64,000 nt of DNA from Syncephalis fuscata (taxonomy: Eukaryota; Zoopagomycota; Zoopagomycetes; Zoopagales; Piptocephalidaceae): the NCBI GenBank assembly GCA_025786725.1, contig JAHLTZ010000001.1, positions 868,001 to 932,000 on the forward strand, in the 5' to 3' direction. Made by a program: the position numbers and the translations under genes. The notes under the pieces were generated by a model. It was given only the letters and a program-made list of their open reading frames with translations, ran no database searches and was not told the origin of the DNA. Positions 9,947 through 22,300 of this stretch are shown piece by piece (the stretch's first letter is position 1; each line of letters opens with the position of its first letter).

Positions 9947-11514
9947 ATACCGCTTATAGTAATAACCGTGTCTTTATTTGATGCATATATTATTTGAACA
10001 CATAGATATTATATGGTACATTGTACGAATGAATTCACTAATAAAACTAATTATAATACATTTATCAATTGTATATGATATAAAAACTAGTAACATGCTA
10101 TGCTTGTGTATATATATATTGAACAAGCAAATGGACAATGGGTGCAAATTTACATGCGTAAATATAGATTATTGACAAAATTATTGTGTAATTATGCGCT
10201 GAAGCAAGCAGTTACCATATCACTTGATGTTTCGTGCAAAAAGACGAAAACAATGAGTAACAATGATAATATGCTGATGATGACGATGGTGATGAGAGTA
10301 AGGATGATAATGGTGCTGATGATAGTAATAATAATGGTGATGAGAAATAAAAGGATGAATGATGATCGGTATGAGTGGATTATGGTAATAGACACCGCAA
10401 AGTTTGACATAGCCGTAATGGAGGCATAGAACGCAGCGCAAAATACAAAGGAAAATGGACATAAAGGTCGCTAATAAAATGCACACAAAACATCACACAA
10501 ATAACAAACAACAGACAAACAAACAGACAAATAACTTTACAAATAAACAAGTGCTAGATGCATAGACAAACAAATAAGTGTGCAAAAATAACTATTAGCT
10601 TGTCAATAACTATATCGGCCAACAGTCGTAGCACTAGCATTTGTGTTACTTGTAAATCGTCGTATCCAGTGTAATTAATCGGAAAGCTTGGTACTTTAAA
10701 ATGCTCAACATCGTAATTGTCGTAACGCTTGCAAATAAAAAAGCGTGTGGATGCCTTAAAAAGCAACTGATAACTACAATGATAGACAGATGGTATTACT
10801 GTACATCTGGCACAATATAAAGTCTAATAGTAAATTAAACTGCTATCGACCAGATGAACAACAATTATTTGTCCAGTCAATAAAGAACAGATTGGATGCT
10901 AGTAATAGACGAGAAAAACGTGAATGCTGCGCGTCAAAAATAAACGCGTTAACTTGTAAAAGGAAAGTGGCGATATAAGCGTGGATGTGTGCAAGGGGTA
11001 AAACAAAGCGCGAATAGAAAAGTGCAGCCATTGCTCAAGCACTGACGTGGCTTGTGGATATGCGTGTGTTGAGATGGAAAGACGGACGAAGGAAGAAAGA
11101 GAGGTAGAGAGAGGTAGAGAGGTAGAGAGAGAGAGAGAGAGATAGAATAAAAGATAAAAAGGTTGAAATGGATGGCGATAAAGTGGGATAAAGGAATAAG
11201 AGAAAGTAGAGAGGTGAGAGTATTTGAAAGCAATGACTAGCATTTACCAATGTTGTTTTTATGCTGATATAATTGAAAGACAAAAAACAGGTCATTCCAG
11301 CTGCTTAGTAACTTCGTTATGCAGATTTATATCAATATCTGTTAACGTAGATTTAGAAAGAAGAAAGAAAATGAAAAGAAGAGTTATGTTTAAAGAGTAT
11401 ATATATATATATGCTACAAATGAAATGAAGAATAGTACGCGAGAGTCAACGCGTTAAAAAGAAATGGTGCCATAACTTTGGCTGAGTCATAGGGAAAATA
11501 GTAGGAGAAGAAAT
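9947..11514. other. Gene-free low-complexity stretch between convergent genes
   Basis: This interval separates the stops of the plus gene at 9946 and the RFX gene at 11515. It is purine-rich on the plus strand. A GAT-rich tract lies at 10258-10345, an (AC/AAAC)-type tract near 10490-10575, a GA microsatellite at 11093-11146 and (TA)n at 11398-11412. The many overlapping ORFs here follow from low complexity and have no recognisable features. Confidence 0.6.
11093..11146. repeat. GA-rich microsatellite
   Basis: AGAGAGGTAGAG-type units run into a pure (GA)n tract on the plus strand, within purine-rich sequence downstream of the RFX gene. Length polymorphism would be expected. Confidence 0.85.
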
Positions 11515-14251
11515 TTACGACCGGATTGGCTGGTTTGCCGTCGGAGGAGCAGTTGACAGGTTTATCGATAGAGTGGATCGCATCGATGATGCTGGACTAG
11601 CAGAAAGAGAAAGCTCACGATGAGTATGGTCGTGGCTATACTCGCGGTCGGTGTAATTACGGTGTGAATAGGCAGCATCTTCGCAAGGCTCTTCGGCAAA
11701 CTCACTACTATCGCAGCTATGCATATCGCTATAAGCATCGGCTGCCATTGTGTGTTGCATGCTATCAGGCTGTGGCGATGGCGAATGATCCGATGTATTC
11801 ATATCGACATCGCTGTTGTCGGTTGTGGTAGCAGTGCCGGCAGTGTCGCGACGACCCGTCAGATTGGTAATTTTGGTGTCGGTAGTAGCCTGTTCTGATG
11901 CAGCAAAACGTGATCGACGGCGCTGTTGTGCTACGCGTTGTGCTTCCGTTTGTGGGCGACCTTTTTTGGCCGTGACACTAAATTGGCGATTGATGAGCAC
12001 ACGTAAAGTAAAATGAAGGAAGGAAAAAAACGCTTATGGCGGTACAAACAATGGCCAATCATAGGCCATCAAGTAATAATTGACTTACCGATTGCCATTA
12101 TATTTTGGGTCATCACGAACGATGGCTTCGACGTTGGCCAGCAAATAAGAGCCGTCTTTTGGGTGAATGCCAATATAGGAGTAGCTATAAACAATAATTA
12201 AGAATAAACGGCATGTTGATTTATAATGGTTAGTAACTAGAATGGTATTATAGTAAGTGATGGTAGTAACTTACGTTGACATGCGTCGTTGGCCAAGTCG
12301 ACGTGATCGAATGCCAGGAAAAGTGCTTACAACAAGACGGCCAAAGTTGGCCAAATCAAGTAGTTCGCCCTCTGGATCAACACGTTCTGCGTATTGAATG
12401 TAGTACTGATGTAGTGTACGGCGTTGAATAGAAAAACGAGGTGGTGCTGGCTCAAAGTTATCGAGTAGCCTATCAGATGTAGATATATATCGTTAATAAA
12501 AACAAATGCTATGCTTAGCAAACTTACCATTTGCGCCCAGTATCTCGTTTACGTGCCAGCTCGTCGTGACGTGGATGTGCACGTCGCATCATTGAAGATT
12601 CATGGAAGTTTGAAAAGTTTTGCGATGCAGCAGCCATGCCATTAAAGTGAGAGGCTGGCATAGGTGCATTACTGATATCTAGTGCATCATTGGCATGAAT
12701 AGCGCCACTAAACGACGAATGGCCACGAGAAGAGTGCATGTTGTCGGCAAATTCATGCTTGATCGCATGATGTACCAGCGTAGAACGATGTGCAGTACCA
12801 CTTTGCTTGTATGCCATTGTTTCCGACACTATAGAATGATATCATAAGGTTGGTTAGTCGTTATTATTGTTAACAAAAAACAATCGCTTCATTGTATGCT
12901 ATATTTTAGCACACAATGCTAACAGAGACTTACCATGGCTACCGTGGCTTGTGGGTATTTGATGCGAACGCTGTTGCTGAATAGACGTGGTCGAAGAAGT
13001 GTGGCCTTGGCATACACTATCGTAATGAACATCGGCAGGCGGTGTCACCTGGCTATACACAGGTGGGTCGCGTTGCTGGTAACGCTTCACGGCATCCTGT
13101 TGATAGCCAGCTGGTGTATGGCGGGCATAGGACGAGCTATAACGGTAGTCGTTATAGTCATGTACTCGACCCTCTTTATCATAGCAGGACGACAAGTGAT
13201 CAAATGACTGTACAGATGGCAAGCCAGCAATCGGTTTGCTATCATGTCGCAATGACGGTAAGTGTGGCGCCGATTGATGGTGGTAAAGCGATGGCAAAAC
13301 GGTCTTTGTTTTTGGTAGGCCATTATTCAATGTGTTTGCTTTGGAAAGTCCATGAGAAAACTCGATTGAATGCTGTTCGGGGTAGAAACGATGGCCAACC
13401 GGTGCTGGTTGTCTATAGGATAGTGGACGAGCGTATTCGTCACTTCTTTCTGTGTGAGCGAATTGGTTTGAATAGGATGTGCTATCGGCGGAGGTATAGG
13501 AAGAGGTGGCGGTGGCGGCAGCAGCATGCTCATACATATCGGTAGTGCTCGGTGAAATACGCTGGCGGTTTAATGGAACGGAGTGGTGCGCAGCGTGTTT
13601 CGTGTAGTGAACACTATCGGTAAAAGATGGCCGTTGCTGTTGCTGCTGTAGCAAATGATGCTGCATTTCAAACGATCGTGGCGGAGTCGTTTGGCCGAAT
13701 CGAAGCATAATCGAGTGCTGTTCTTTTGGGTAGGCAAGTACTCGATCCCTAGCCATCATCGCCTGTTTATTAACTTCACGGCGATCATTATAGTTATCAG
13801 GGGATAGCGGAGTAATGAGTGGGCGATTATGAACAAATCCGCCATTTTTTGAAGGTAAAGGCGATAGTAATTCGGATATCTTTGTAGGTGAACGTGTATC
13901 ATTGCTGTGCTCGCTTTGATGTCTAGCCGAGATGAGTGCTGGGTGCTGATGACTTGAGGGTACATGGCCAGAAGAAGGCTTTGGACCATTGCTATACAAT
14001 GCTGCAGGGGTCGAATAACTTGTGGGCTGATAGTTTGACACCGAGTCACTTGTACTGCCATTTTCTGGGTGAGAAATTAAGAACGGTAGAGGTGGCAGGC
14101 CGGCCTGTGTATGCTGACTATCGCCTGAGCCAATTGTTCTAGGCGCAGTTGAATGGTGTTCGGCGGAACGATGAGCAATGGCATTCGAATGCTGATTGGA
14201 AGGTAGCCAGGACTTGGCACTCTCCGTAGTTTGACTATGGGTGGCATGCAT
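11515..14251 (-). CDS. RFX-family winged-helix transcription factor
   Basis: Five exons: 12934-14251, 12528-12828, 12275-12469, 12089-12184 and 11515-11977. All phases agree and give 790 residues. Four donors are GTAAGT and one GTAAGTC; introns are 105, 58, 90 and 111 bases. The RFX DNA-binding domain covers about residues 536-637 and is split over three exons: WLLDNFE, then FSIQRRTLHQYY, LANFGRLVVSTFPGIRSRRL and TYSYIGIHPK. These match the RFX pattern of a WLxxNxE start, NxxxFGKLIRxxFPGLxTRRLG and a YxYxGI wing. The 535 residues before it are Gln/His/Ser/Pro-rich and probably disordered. After it come AKKGRPQ, a basic block (QRRRSR) and a Ser/Asp-rich tail. In yeast, RFX (Crt1) represses DNA-damage genes; the role here is unknown. 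I use the ATG at 14251, but an open reading frame upstream (14312 to about 14479) may be an earlier coding exon. Confidence 0.85.
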
Positions 14252-16298
14252 CTGAATGTAGTCAAACAAGTTTTAGCACGTTATTTACGGCGAACTTTAC
14301 CATGGATTACTGACCTTGAAACAGATTGACTAATACTATTAGTTACTAAATTGCCAGAAACCGGAACTAGCAGTGAGGATACGCGTGGATGAGGATGAAA
14401 AGGGAATGCAGAGATAGCTGGTCTACTGTGCAATACGGATAGATTGACAAAACAAGAGATTGTTTTTGAAAACTATGGATTGAATTGTAACGTCTGCCTA
14501 TAAGATAAATAGATGTAATTGATTAGTATAATGTGCTATATACAAAGGGATGGTTCAATGATGTGAGTATAAACATAATAGCTTAAATGCCATTATTACA
14601 AAGAGACTGATCTAATTAAACCAACCATTGAAATAGACTCAAGTGTGTCGGCACACATGCATGTAAAGATCAGTGGCGGGGAAAGGTAAGGCATGGTCAA
14701 AGCGCAATTAGCAAATCCAGCCAGCATATGCATGCAGATGATGCAACATAGGCATGGGCAGTGCTAGGCTAATAGATACATGATGGTATCAACTGGCTAC
14801 TTACAATTAAAAAATCAGTCGCAAAAGCAGATTAAAGTGTATGACCGCGCAGGAAAGCAGATAAGTGTTGCGAATAATGAGGTGCGGATAGGTTATTTGG
14901 TATGCTATATAAGTGTTGGTTGATTAGTTATAGCTTTGTGTAAACGATGAAACAAGGCAACCAAAAAGCATAATGAGGGAGGAATACAAAGTCTGAACAC
15001 AAAGATAGCAAATAAATAGACTGAGGCGCGTAATTGTGCGTCAGAATAAGGAAACAAGCCAGTAATTATGATCGAGACAATTGAAATAAACATGCAGCGA
15101 ATGTACGCGGATGTCGACAAAAGTGTAATCTACTCAAATTGAGCGGCATTGAAAATAGTAGTAAGAACAATAACCGCAACAGTAATAGCAATGCTAAGGC
15201 TAACGCACTATGGTCATGAAAAACCAACAAAACAGGTATTAATGGAGCAAAATAAATGAATTAGTGTAAAAAACTAAAACAACACCCGAAAAGCATATAA
15301 ACTTGGCTCTGGTACGGCAGCAACCAAGGCGGGAAATAATACGCATTAAACGAGCGGCTCGTTAGATGACCACGCGGCATATAGAACCGTGGAGTACAAA
15401 ACAATTACAGGGCGGTAAGGGGCAAAGGCATACATGTCAAAATGAAAAGGAGACGGTTTGAAATCGTCGTGTCTGGTAAATTCTAGCACGTTTAGTCTAA
15501 TGCCGGTCGGTTCTGCATCAGCTAATAATAACGATGAAACAAGCAGGATTTCTTATTATATTGACCATCTGAAATCAATAATTGCTTGGTAAAAGTCTAG
15601 GCTTGCCCAATAAAGCAATATAGACACGAACGGATTAGACTACCACGATGAGTAGTTTCAAGTTTCAAGGCTCGGGAGTTCAAATAGATTCAAGGTAACT
15701 GACAGTATAATTAGGGGCAGTCTGCGGGAATGGTCGAATAAACGATGATAGGTGTTCTTATTTCTTAATCATTACGAAACAGGTCACAGAAGTGTCAATG
15801 CCCCAATGTGTCCTGGTAACAAAGTATAGACCAGAAATACGGTGAAGTACTGAACCGTTTAACATCAACACGAACGAGGAAAAGGGATTATCACGTAAGC
15901 TGATTGATGAGCATGCAAACATAATGCTTAAAGTTACAGCATTTTGCAATTAAATAATAATATTGTTACCGAAAACAAACATCCGATGTCAACATATTGT
16001 TTGAATTGCTGGCTAATAAAAATTAAAATACATAGCCATCAAACTAGTTACTAATTATCCTAATGGATTGTAATAATAATGAACATTACACCATATAATG
16101 TGTGATATACGCGTATATAAAATAAACAGATGAAAGTAAAGATTGCTTATAGCATTAATAACGTAATACTTACTTGTAATGTGCTGATTCAGAAGGGGTG
16201 TTTAACTAGCTTGCGAAAAAAAAATGAAAGAAAAGCAGAAGCAGCGATAGAAGTAGCAATAGTAGTAGCGGCAGCAAAACAATAACAATGACGAAAAC

Positions 16299-16383
16299 AG
16301 CAACAACAACAACAACAACACAACAACAACAACAACAACAATAACAATAGTCGCAATAATAACAACGACAACAACAATAACAA
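16299..16383. repeat. CAA/CAACAN trinucleotide repeat
   Basis: On the plus strand CAACAACAA runs, interrupted by ATAACAATAG-type variants, continue from AAACAGCAA. On the minus strand this is a TTG tract, read as hydrophobic or Cys-rich ORFs that are artefacts of the repeat. Confidence 0.85.
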
Positions 16384-19300
16384 TGGCTAGCTGCAAAAAA
16401 CACCTAATATAATGAAACAAATAAACATCAAACACGTACACGGCTTATCGTTAGTAAATTCTAGATTAACCATCAAATAGCAGCGCAAAAATAAAGTGCA
16501 TCGCTAAACTGTGGACCATTTAAACTAAGGTGTTAACAATAAAATACCTACTAGTTGGTTTCCAATATAAATAAAATGTTTAAAGGCAAACAAGCAAAGG
16601 ACTATAATAACAAACTATAATGAAGAGAAAAGATGGAATGCAATTTGACGATTAGATTTGCTAGCCAATTGCCTCTTATAGATCTTAACAGAGAATAGCT
16701 CAAAAAGCGGACCTTTTTACGCTCGCATTTCAAGTAGCAACATGACAAAAAGGTGTCGTAATATGAATGGACAAGTAAGTATGTGCGATAGTGAGAGTGA
16801 GAGTGAAAGGCGTGCTGCTTGGTCACATTGTCAGAATCCCGAAATTGGTTGACATGTGTGATCGGACGGGCAAGTCAAGCTTAGGCATGGTTGTACAAAT
16901 AGGCATGTGGACATGTTCTGTGTGACACATGCAATTGCAAGCAAGACGATCGATATAACAAGTTCTATATTAGTATAGACATACTAGTTGAGAACCTTGA
17001 AAAGCTTTGTCTAGTGTCTAGACACCATGCGGAATCGAAACTAAGCTATCGGCCTTTCATCCGGTTCCACTTGTATCTAATGCTTTAATGTTTCAAAGCT
17101 TTAGCTAAAAATGGAATGGTTCCTGAAACCAATAGAAAAGTCGATAGCCGGGACAATACTGAATTGAGTGATAGCCCATATCTCTGGACCGTACACACCT
17201 CTCGCTCACTCGCGCCGTCTCTTAGAGGCATGCGTTTGAAATAGAAGAACGTCATTCCATAAGCTGAAAAGGAGAATTACAGACCAAATGCAACGTGCAT
17301 TAAATGTGGTCTATTCTCGCCTTTGTCAAAATCCCATACACTCACAGGACAAGCAAGCAGGCAATTGGGCATGCCGCCTAAAGTGCTGCTGAGCATGCGG
17401 AGGCAATCTGCACAGCAATGACAATCATGCGCGCACTGGGCAAAGATAAGTGTGCAAACTATTCCCAGTTGACACTTGCAATTAGAGTAGCGTTATGGAG
17501 CAAAAATGGCAATTCAATCTGCCACACCAACGCTAGAGTGAGAAAGACCGAGGGAAGCGTGAACATTGCAATGCACATGTTTCACCAAGCATGTTTGCTA
17601 TTAGCAACACGCGCTGACAAGTAAGCCTGCAAAGCCAAGCATATGACTTTTTTTCTTGCTAATGGAATAAACAGCGTTGTTTGGTTGGCAAAGAGCGCAT
17701 TAAACGCAAGGAAAAAAGGTATCTGATCTGAGCGTTGTAGTCTCAATGGCACATGAACTGCATAGCGCTATGCATTCGGACAGTGTTTTACCGCTGTAAC
17801 CGCGCCGCACGCAAGCACAGTAGATGGCGTGTGAGCTAGTTAACCCATCCAAAAATAGTACTTTCGAACATGTAATACTACATGTTTCGGTGAGGCGGAT
17901 TGTAAAGCAGTACTACAAGTTATTCAAAGTGCAAAAATGCACACCAACTACTACTGCTAACACTAATAAAGCGCTTATAGCTACTATTACAGTTAGTAAT
18001 ACGGATGTTATTGTATCACTTTTTTGCAATAAACAATAACAACTATATTAATATTACAAACAGTTTGCTCAAAAGTGTATGAGCATAATAAACCACTTTT
18101 AAGATTAAAATACCAAAATTCAATACGCCAAGCGGCAGATAGTTTCAAGATGTACCTACTTGTAAAATACCAAAACAATAGTGATTAAATAACTATTCAA
18201 TAGCGGTAAACAATAAAAAACTAGATGACAAAAGCTGCAAACTATGATGGCCAGCGTTTGCAAGCCGGAGAGTAATAAAGTAGAATAACAAAAATGTTAG
18301 TGACTGGAGGTGTTGATGGTAAGGAAAGTTATTTCGGAGAAGATAAATAAGTGCTGTAGATAAAAGAGGAAAACACGGAGATGTGTTGTTATAGGGAACG
18401 GTGTGCGGAAATGAAGAAACGAGCACAAGGGGTGTACGTACGCACCGGTAAATACACACACACACACCCAAAGATGTGAGTCGAAACGAACTTCAGTAAG
18501 TATATTAGGAAGAAGATGGAGAATACCCAGCAGCGTGAATTCAATGCTAGAACTGGACGTAGTAAGGCGGTCAAATCGGACCGCAAGATATATCAACGAA
18601 CGAGGTAAGCAGATGGGTACACAAAAAGGCCGTCACATTCACTGGCGGCTCTACTTGCCTATGAGAGCACGGGCAAGGAAATTGTCACACCAGCACTTAT
18701 CGCTGCAGGTGATAATCAGAGCTTGATGAAAATACAGGAAATCTGGACTCTTCCATAACTCAAGCATTCAAGTCCAGATTAATGTAAGCATAAAGTTTCC
18801 GAGAGCACAGAACCAAAAAGCCAAGACATGCATATTTCAAACATAAACATGCCATTTTGTGAATACAAATAAAAGTTACCATGAGATGTATCGCGCAAGA
18901 GAAAAAGATATTACGCGTGATATGCAAATAAGGCAATTTTATCATTATCTCCGGCAAATTTAGTAATTCACTTTGTTGTTGCAATTGCCATTAAACAGAC
19001 AAAAAAACTGATATACATTACAAAAGATAAGAAACAAAAAGTATGCACGTGCCTAGATCACACGTGTTAGAAACTACGGGGCTGTGGGTGTATTGAAAGC
19101 GAGAGTGGAAAGCTGGAGTATCGAAAGAATGACAAAAAGAAGCATAAAAGTCAATACTTTGATAAACCGAAAAAGGAAACCGAATTATTGGCGTAATCCT
19201 AATGTATATAGGTAAACCAGCATCACCGTAACCAACAATTCAAGGTGTGGTTTATTGGTGCTATGCAAGATAATTCCGGCCTCGTCCCGTCTCTAGCTCA

Positions 19301-19746
19301 AGACGCGTAGGTATCAGACTTATGTGACTGCCGACTAATACAAACTAACGAAGAAATAAGGTAAATGGCCAAGAATACACCGTTTTAATGCACGATTGGC
19401 AAAACACAGATATGGGTGGAGATGCAAATATCCGTCTAGTAGAATTTACTGCCAAAACAGATATGAGCCCATTAGATTATCAAGCAACCTGGCACGATGT
19501 ACTCGTTTATAGTTATCTTTGATCCTAGGGGTTTAAATACCGATAAATCACGCATATGTGTTTTATGCTCTGCCTAGATTAGGCGTATAACAACAAGTAC
19601 AGCATCATTGCATTAAACTGCATGGGATGCTGAGGCACGTTTAAGGAAAACCAAATGAGTAATCAGTATTCATGCCTGTGTGATGGTGAAGCGTTGTACT
19701 GAAACAAAAAAGGCTTAGAAAGATTACGGCCATTGATGCAATTGAT

Positions 19747-19805
19747 GCGCGCGCACACACACACACACATATACACACATACACACATACACGCATACAC
19801 ACATA
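19747..19805. repeat. CA/ATACACAC microsatellite
   Basis: Pure (CA)n followed by four ATACACACAT-like units. Similar CA tracts occur at 18452-18469 and 21668-21710, and the opposite strand version (GT) at 22998-23076, so CA/TG tracts cluster in this gene-free stretch. Confidence 0.85.
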
Positions 19806-20579
19806 CGGCGAACAGAAACTGTTCAGTGTTATCTTAATGAAACTCAAGTAGGACACGGCTAATTATAGCAGCTAGCCATGCCATCTCACTGACCATTCAT
19901 CCATTAACACACAGCTCTGGTAATGTAATACGATTCTCATGTGACTAATATTATATTTCATTACACAATTGACCCACAAAATAGGCAAACGACAGTACAC
20001 AGGCCGCAGACCTCGCGTTGAAACACATGTAGACACCAACCGCCCGATGTAGGTCGTGGCAAGCACCATAAACTATTTCAAAAATCCTTAAACGTTTCTA
20101 CGACACAAATGGTAGCTAGTAGCAGCTGTAGTAACTTACCAAATATTGTCGGGCTATCCAGGTGGATATCAGCAGCTATATGAACGAAAACAATGGTCAG
20201 TATTTGGTACCATACAAAGAATGGCCGAGCAAAGGCTCAATGGTTTATGTCGCTCAGAAAAGCGTAGCTGGCAAGTAAATTGGAGCAATTTAACAATAAT
20301 CAATGGTGTGCTTTGTAATTCAAGTGGCTAGAAATAAAGCTAAACCATGCAGTTCTACGTAAAAAAGAGTGTAATTTAAGCGAATTTAAAGTTTAAGGCT
20401 CAAAGGAGATTGGATAAAATGTAATACTAAGTGGCAAGTGTATGAATGTGCTGTAAGATACAAATATAATAACGCGGCGTTATTTAAGTAGCCTTGACTA
20501 AACAGTTACTTTGCCAGGTGCTACTCGCAACCTCCGTTGACTCTGTATTCAAACACACGTGTATATAACAATGGTGTAA

Positions 20580-20760
20580 TAGTGGTGGTGGTGGTGGTGG
20601 TTATGGTGGCAGTGGCTGGATAGAGAGGGGAAAGAGGGGAAGAAAGAAGAGAAAGGACTCAATAGGTGAATTAACAGGTATGAGGAGGGAACGAAAGAGA
20701 GGAGAGTAAGAGTGATAAGCGCTGGAAAGGAATAAACATAAAGAATAGAGCTGACGAAGC
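20580..20760. repeat. GGT tract followed by purine-rich tract
   Basis: GGTGGTGGTGGTGG at 20583-20600, then about 140 bases made almost only of A and G on the plus strand (GAGAGGGGAAAGAGGGG and similar). Long purine/pyrimidine tracts of this kind can form triplex structure and often lie in promoters or leaders; that role is inferred. Confidence 0.6.
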
Positions 20761-22300
20761 GAAAAAGAGTAGAACAAAGTGGAAAGAAGTCAGCTAGTAT
20801 TAATGTGGGGACGTGCACCGCCCCTTGTAATCGGAAGTTGCAGTGAAATAGTATTGCCAATGCCTAGCTGGCTATGGAAAAGATGTGGTTGACAATGTGG
20901 GCTGTTGTCTTCGCAAACGAACTGTACAACAAAACGACATGACAGCCTGACGCTCGTCTAAGTACCTGTGCATCATCCCACTTGACTGCCAACATCGTGG
21001 GATTGATCTGTGTGAATACCCACCGTTACATACATACATATGAAGAAACACGAAGACCGACGCAAGACGCACGTGCATTCGCAAAGGTAGGATGCTTACC
21101 CGGAGTGAACTGTACAACGTCTGATGAAGGTGGCAGTAGATCGAGAGGGATGTTGAAAGGAAGGAAACAGGAGAAGGACTAATGTATATGATAAAACTAT
21201 ACGGGTACCTACATCCGAGGACATGCAGTGTTTATTAATTGTCATAGGCAATAGCATTGGCCGAATTGAATGACGGTAAAGTGACTGGCTACTATTGCGT
21301 GAACACTGGTCGCAATCATAAGGCAGTTTTACAGCCTGCAAAAATAACGACACAACTTAGTCAGGTTATCCATTTCGAGTACCCGTAGGTATTGGAACAA
21401 CACGTGTCAGCATGGAGAAGCTGAGGTGAGATTTAATGTAAAACAAAGTCGATGAATATCTGATGAGAAATTCTTTATTTTGGAAGTGTCGATCAACAAC
21501 AGCCACTGTCCGTTTGCACGGTAATGTAAACAATGAAGCTGGCCAGCATATCTCCTGTACCATACTCATAAAATGCAATCATTTATGGTTACTTACTTGT
21601 TTAAACAAGTAAATGAACGAAAGCAGACATAGGCTGTAATACTGATGGGTTGGCGACAAACAATGAGACACCACACATACACATACACATACACACACGC
21701 ACACACACATCGGAAGCGGTAGAGAAAATAGCTTGTTTAACCACGCGCATTGAAGACAAGTTGGTAACCTGTAAGTTAATATGCAGAGGCCTCAGAATTC
21801 ACGGCTTCTCTATCGGTCTGTATCCTTTTCGGCTTATTGAGTCTTTTGACAAAAGCATGTCAGCTGGAACTTGTAGCCAAGACCAAACTTAGCAATGGAT
21901 AGTCTAGGACTGCTATAATAGATAAGCAAAATTAAAAAGTAAACCGCCAATGTCTTATCATCATCGTCACACTGGTGATTGATTTTGGTAAAAATGTTAT
22001 AACCTATAGCGATGCTGATGATCGTAAGGCATGTGTATACGCACACCACCCATTCATAATTTAATGTCTAGCCACAAACCAAATTTACCGATAAGTACAC
22101 TGAATGAATGGCGAGCAATCTAAGTTTGTTCGTTAGCAAGATCAAACAGAAATGGATAAATCTGCATGCAAACACACGAGTATGGCGCGTGCACTTGCAC
22201 ATGAAATTGGAGACCTACTACGCCGCAGCCGTGCCCATTGCCTAGCTCAATGGTTGGCTTTTTAAATTACGCGCCCTACTGTTCTTGCACCGAGCGTTTA

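Larger units (their letters stand above)
14252..22300 (-). promoter_or_regulatory. About 8 kb pyrimidine-rich leader/upstream region of the RFX gene
   Basis: No convincing gene is seen on either strand. On the minus strand (RFX sense) the sequence is T/C-rich throughout, the same bias seen in front of the Ser-rich gene at 61493. A frame open from about 14479 down to a GTCAGT donor at about 14312 reads like coding sequence and can be joined in phase to RFX by an acceptor at about 14234-14238, skipping the ATG. Further donor-like GTAAGT sites on the minus strand occur near 14812, 16171, 20138 and 21597, compatible with several 5' untranslated exons. Which of these are used cannot be told without RNA. 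Microsatellites are listed separately. Confidence 0.4.

Noticed and set aside
9978-11457. Cluster of overlapping ORFs of 60-114 codons on both strands
   Set aside because: All fall in GAT, CA, GA and TA low-complexity DNA; proteins are compositionally biased with no features, and start codons are often not ATG.
16189-16441. Leu/Cys/Val-rich minus-strand ORFs over the CAA repeat
   Set aside because: Readings of one trinucleotide repeat in three frames; no independent support.
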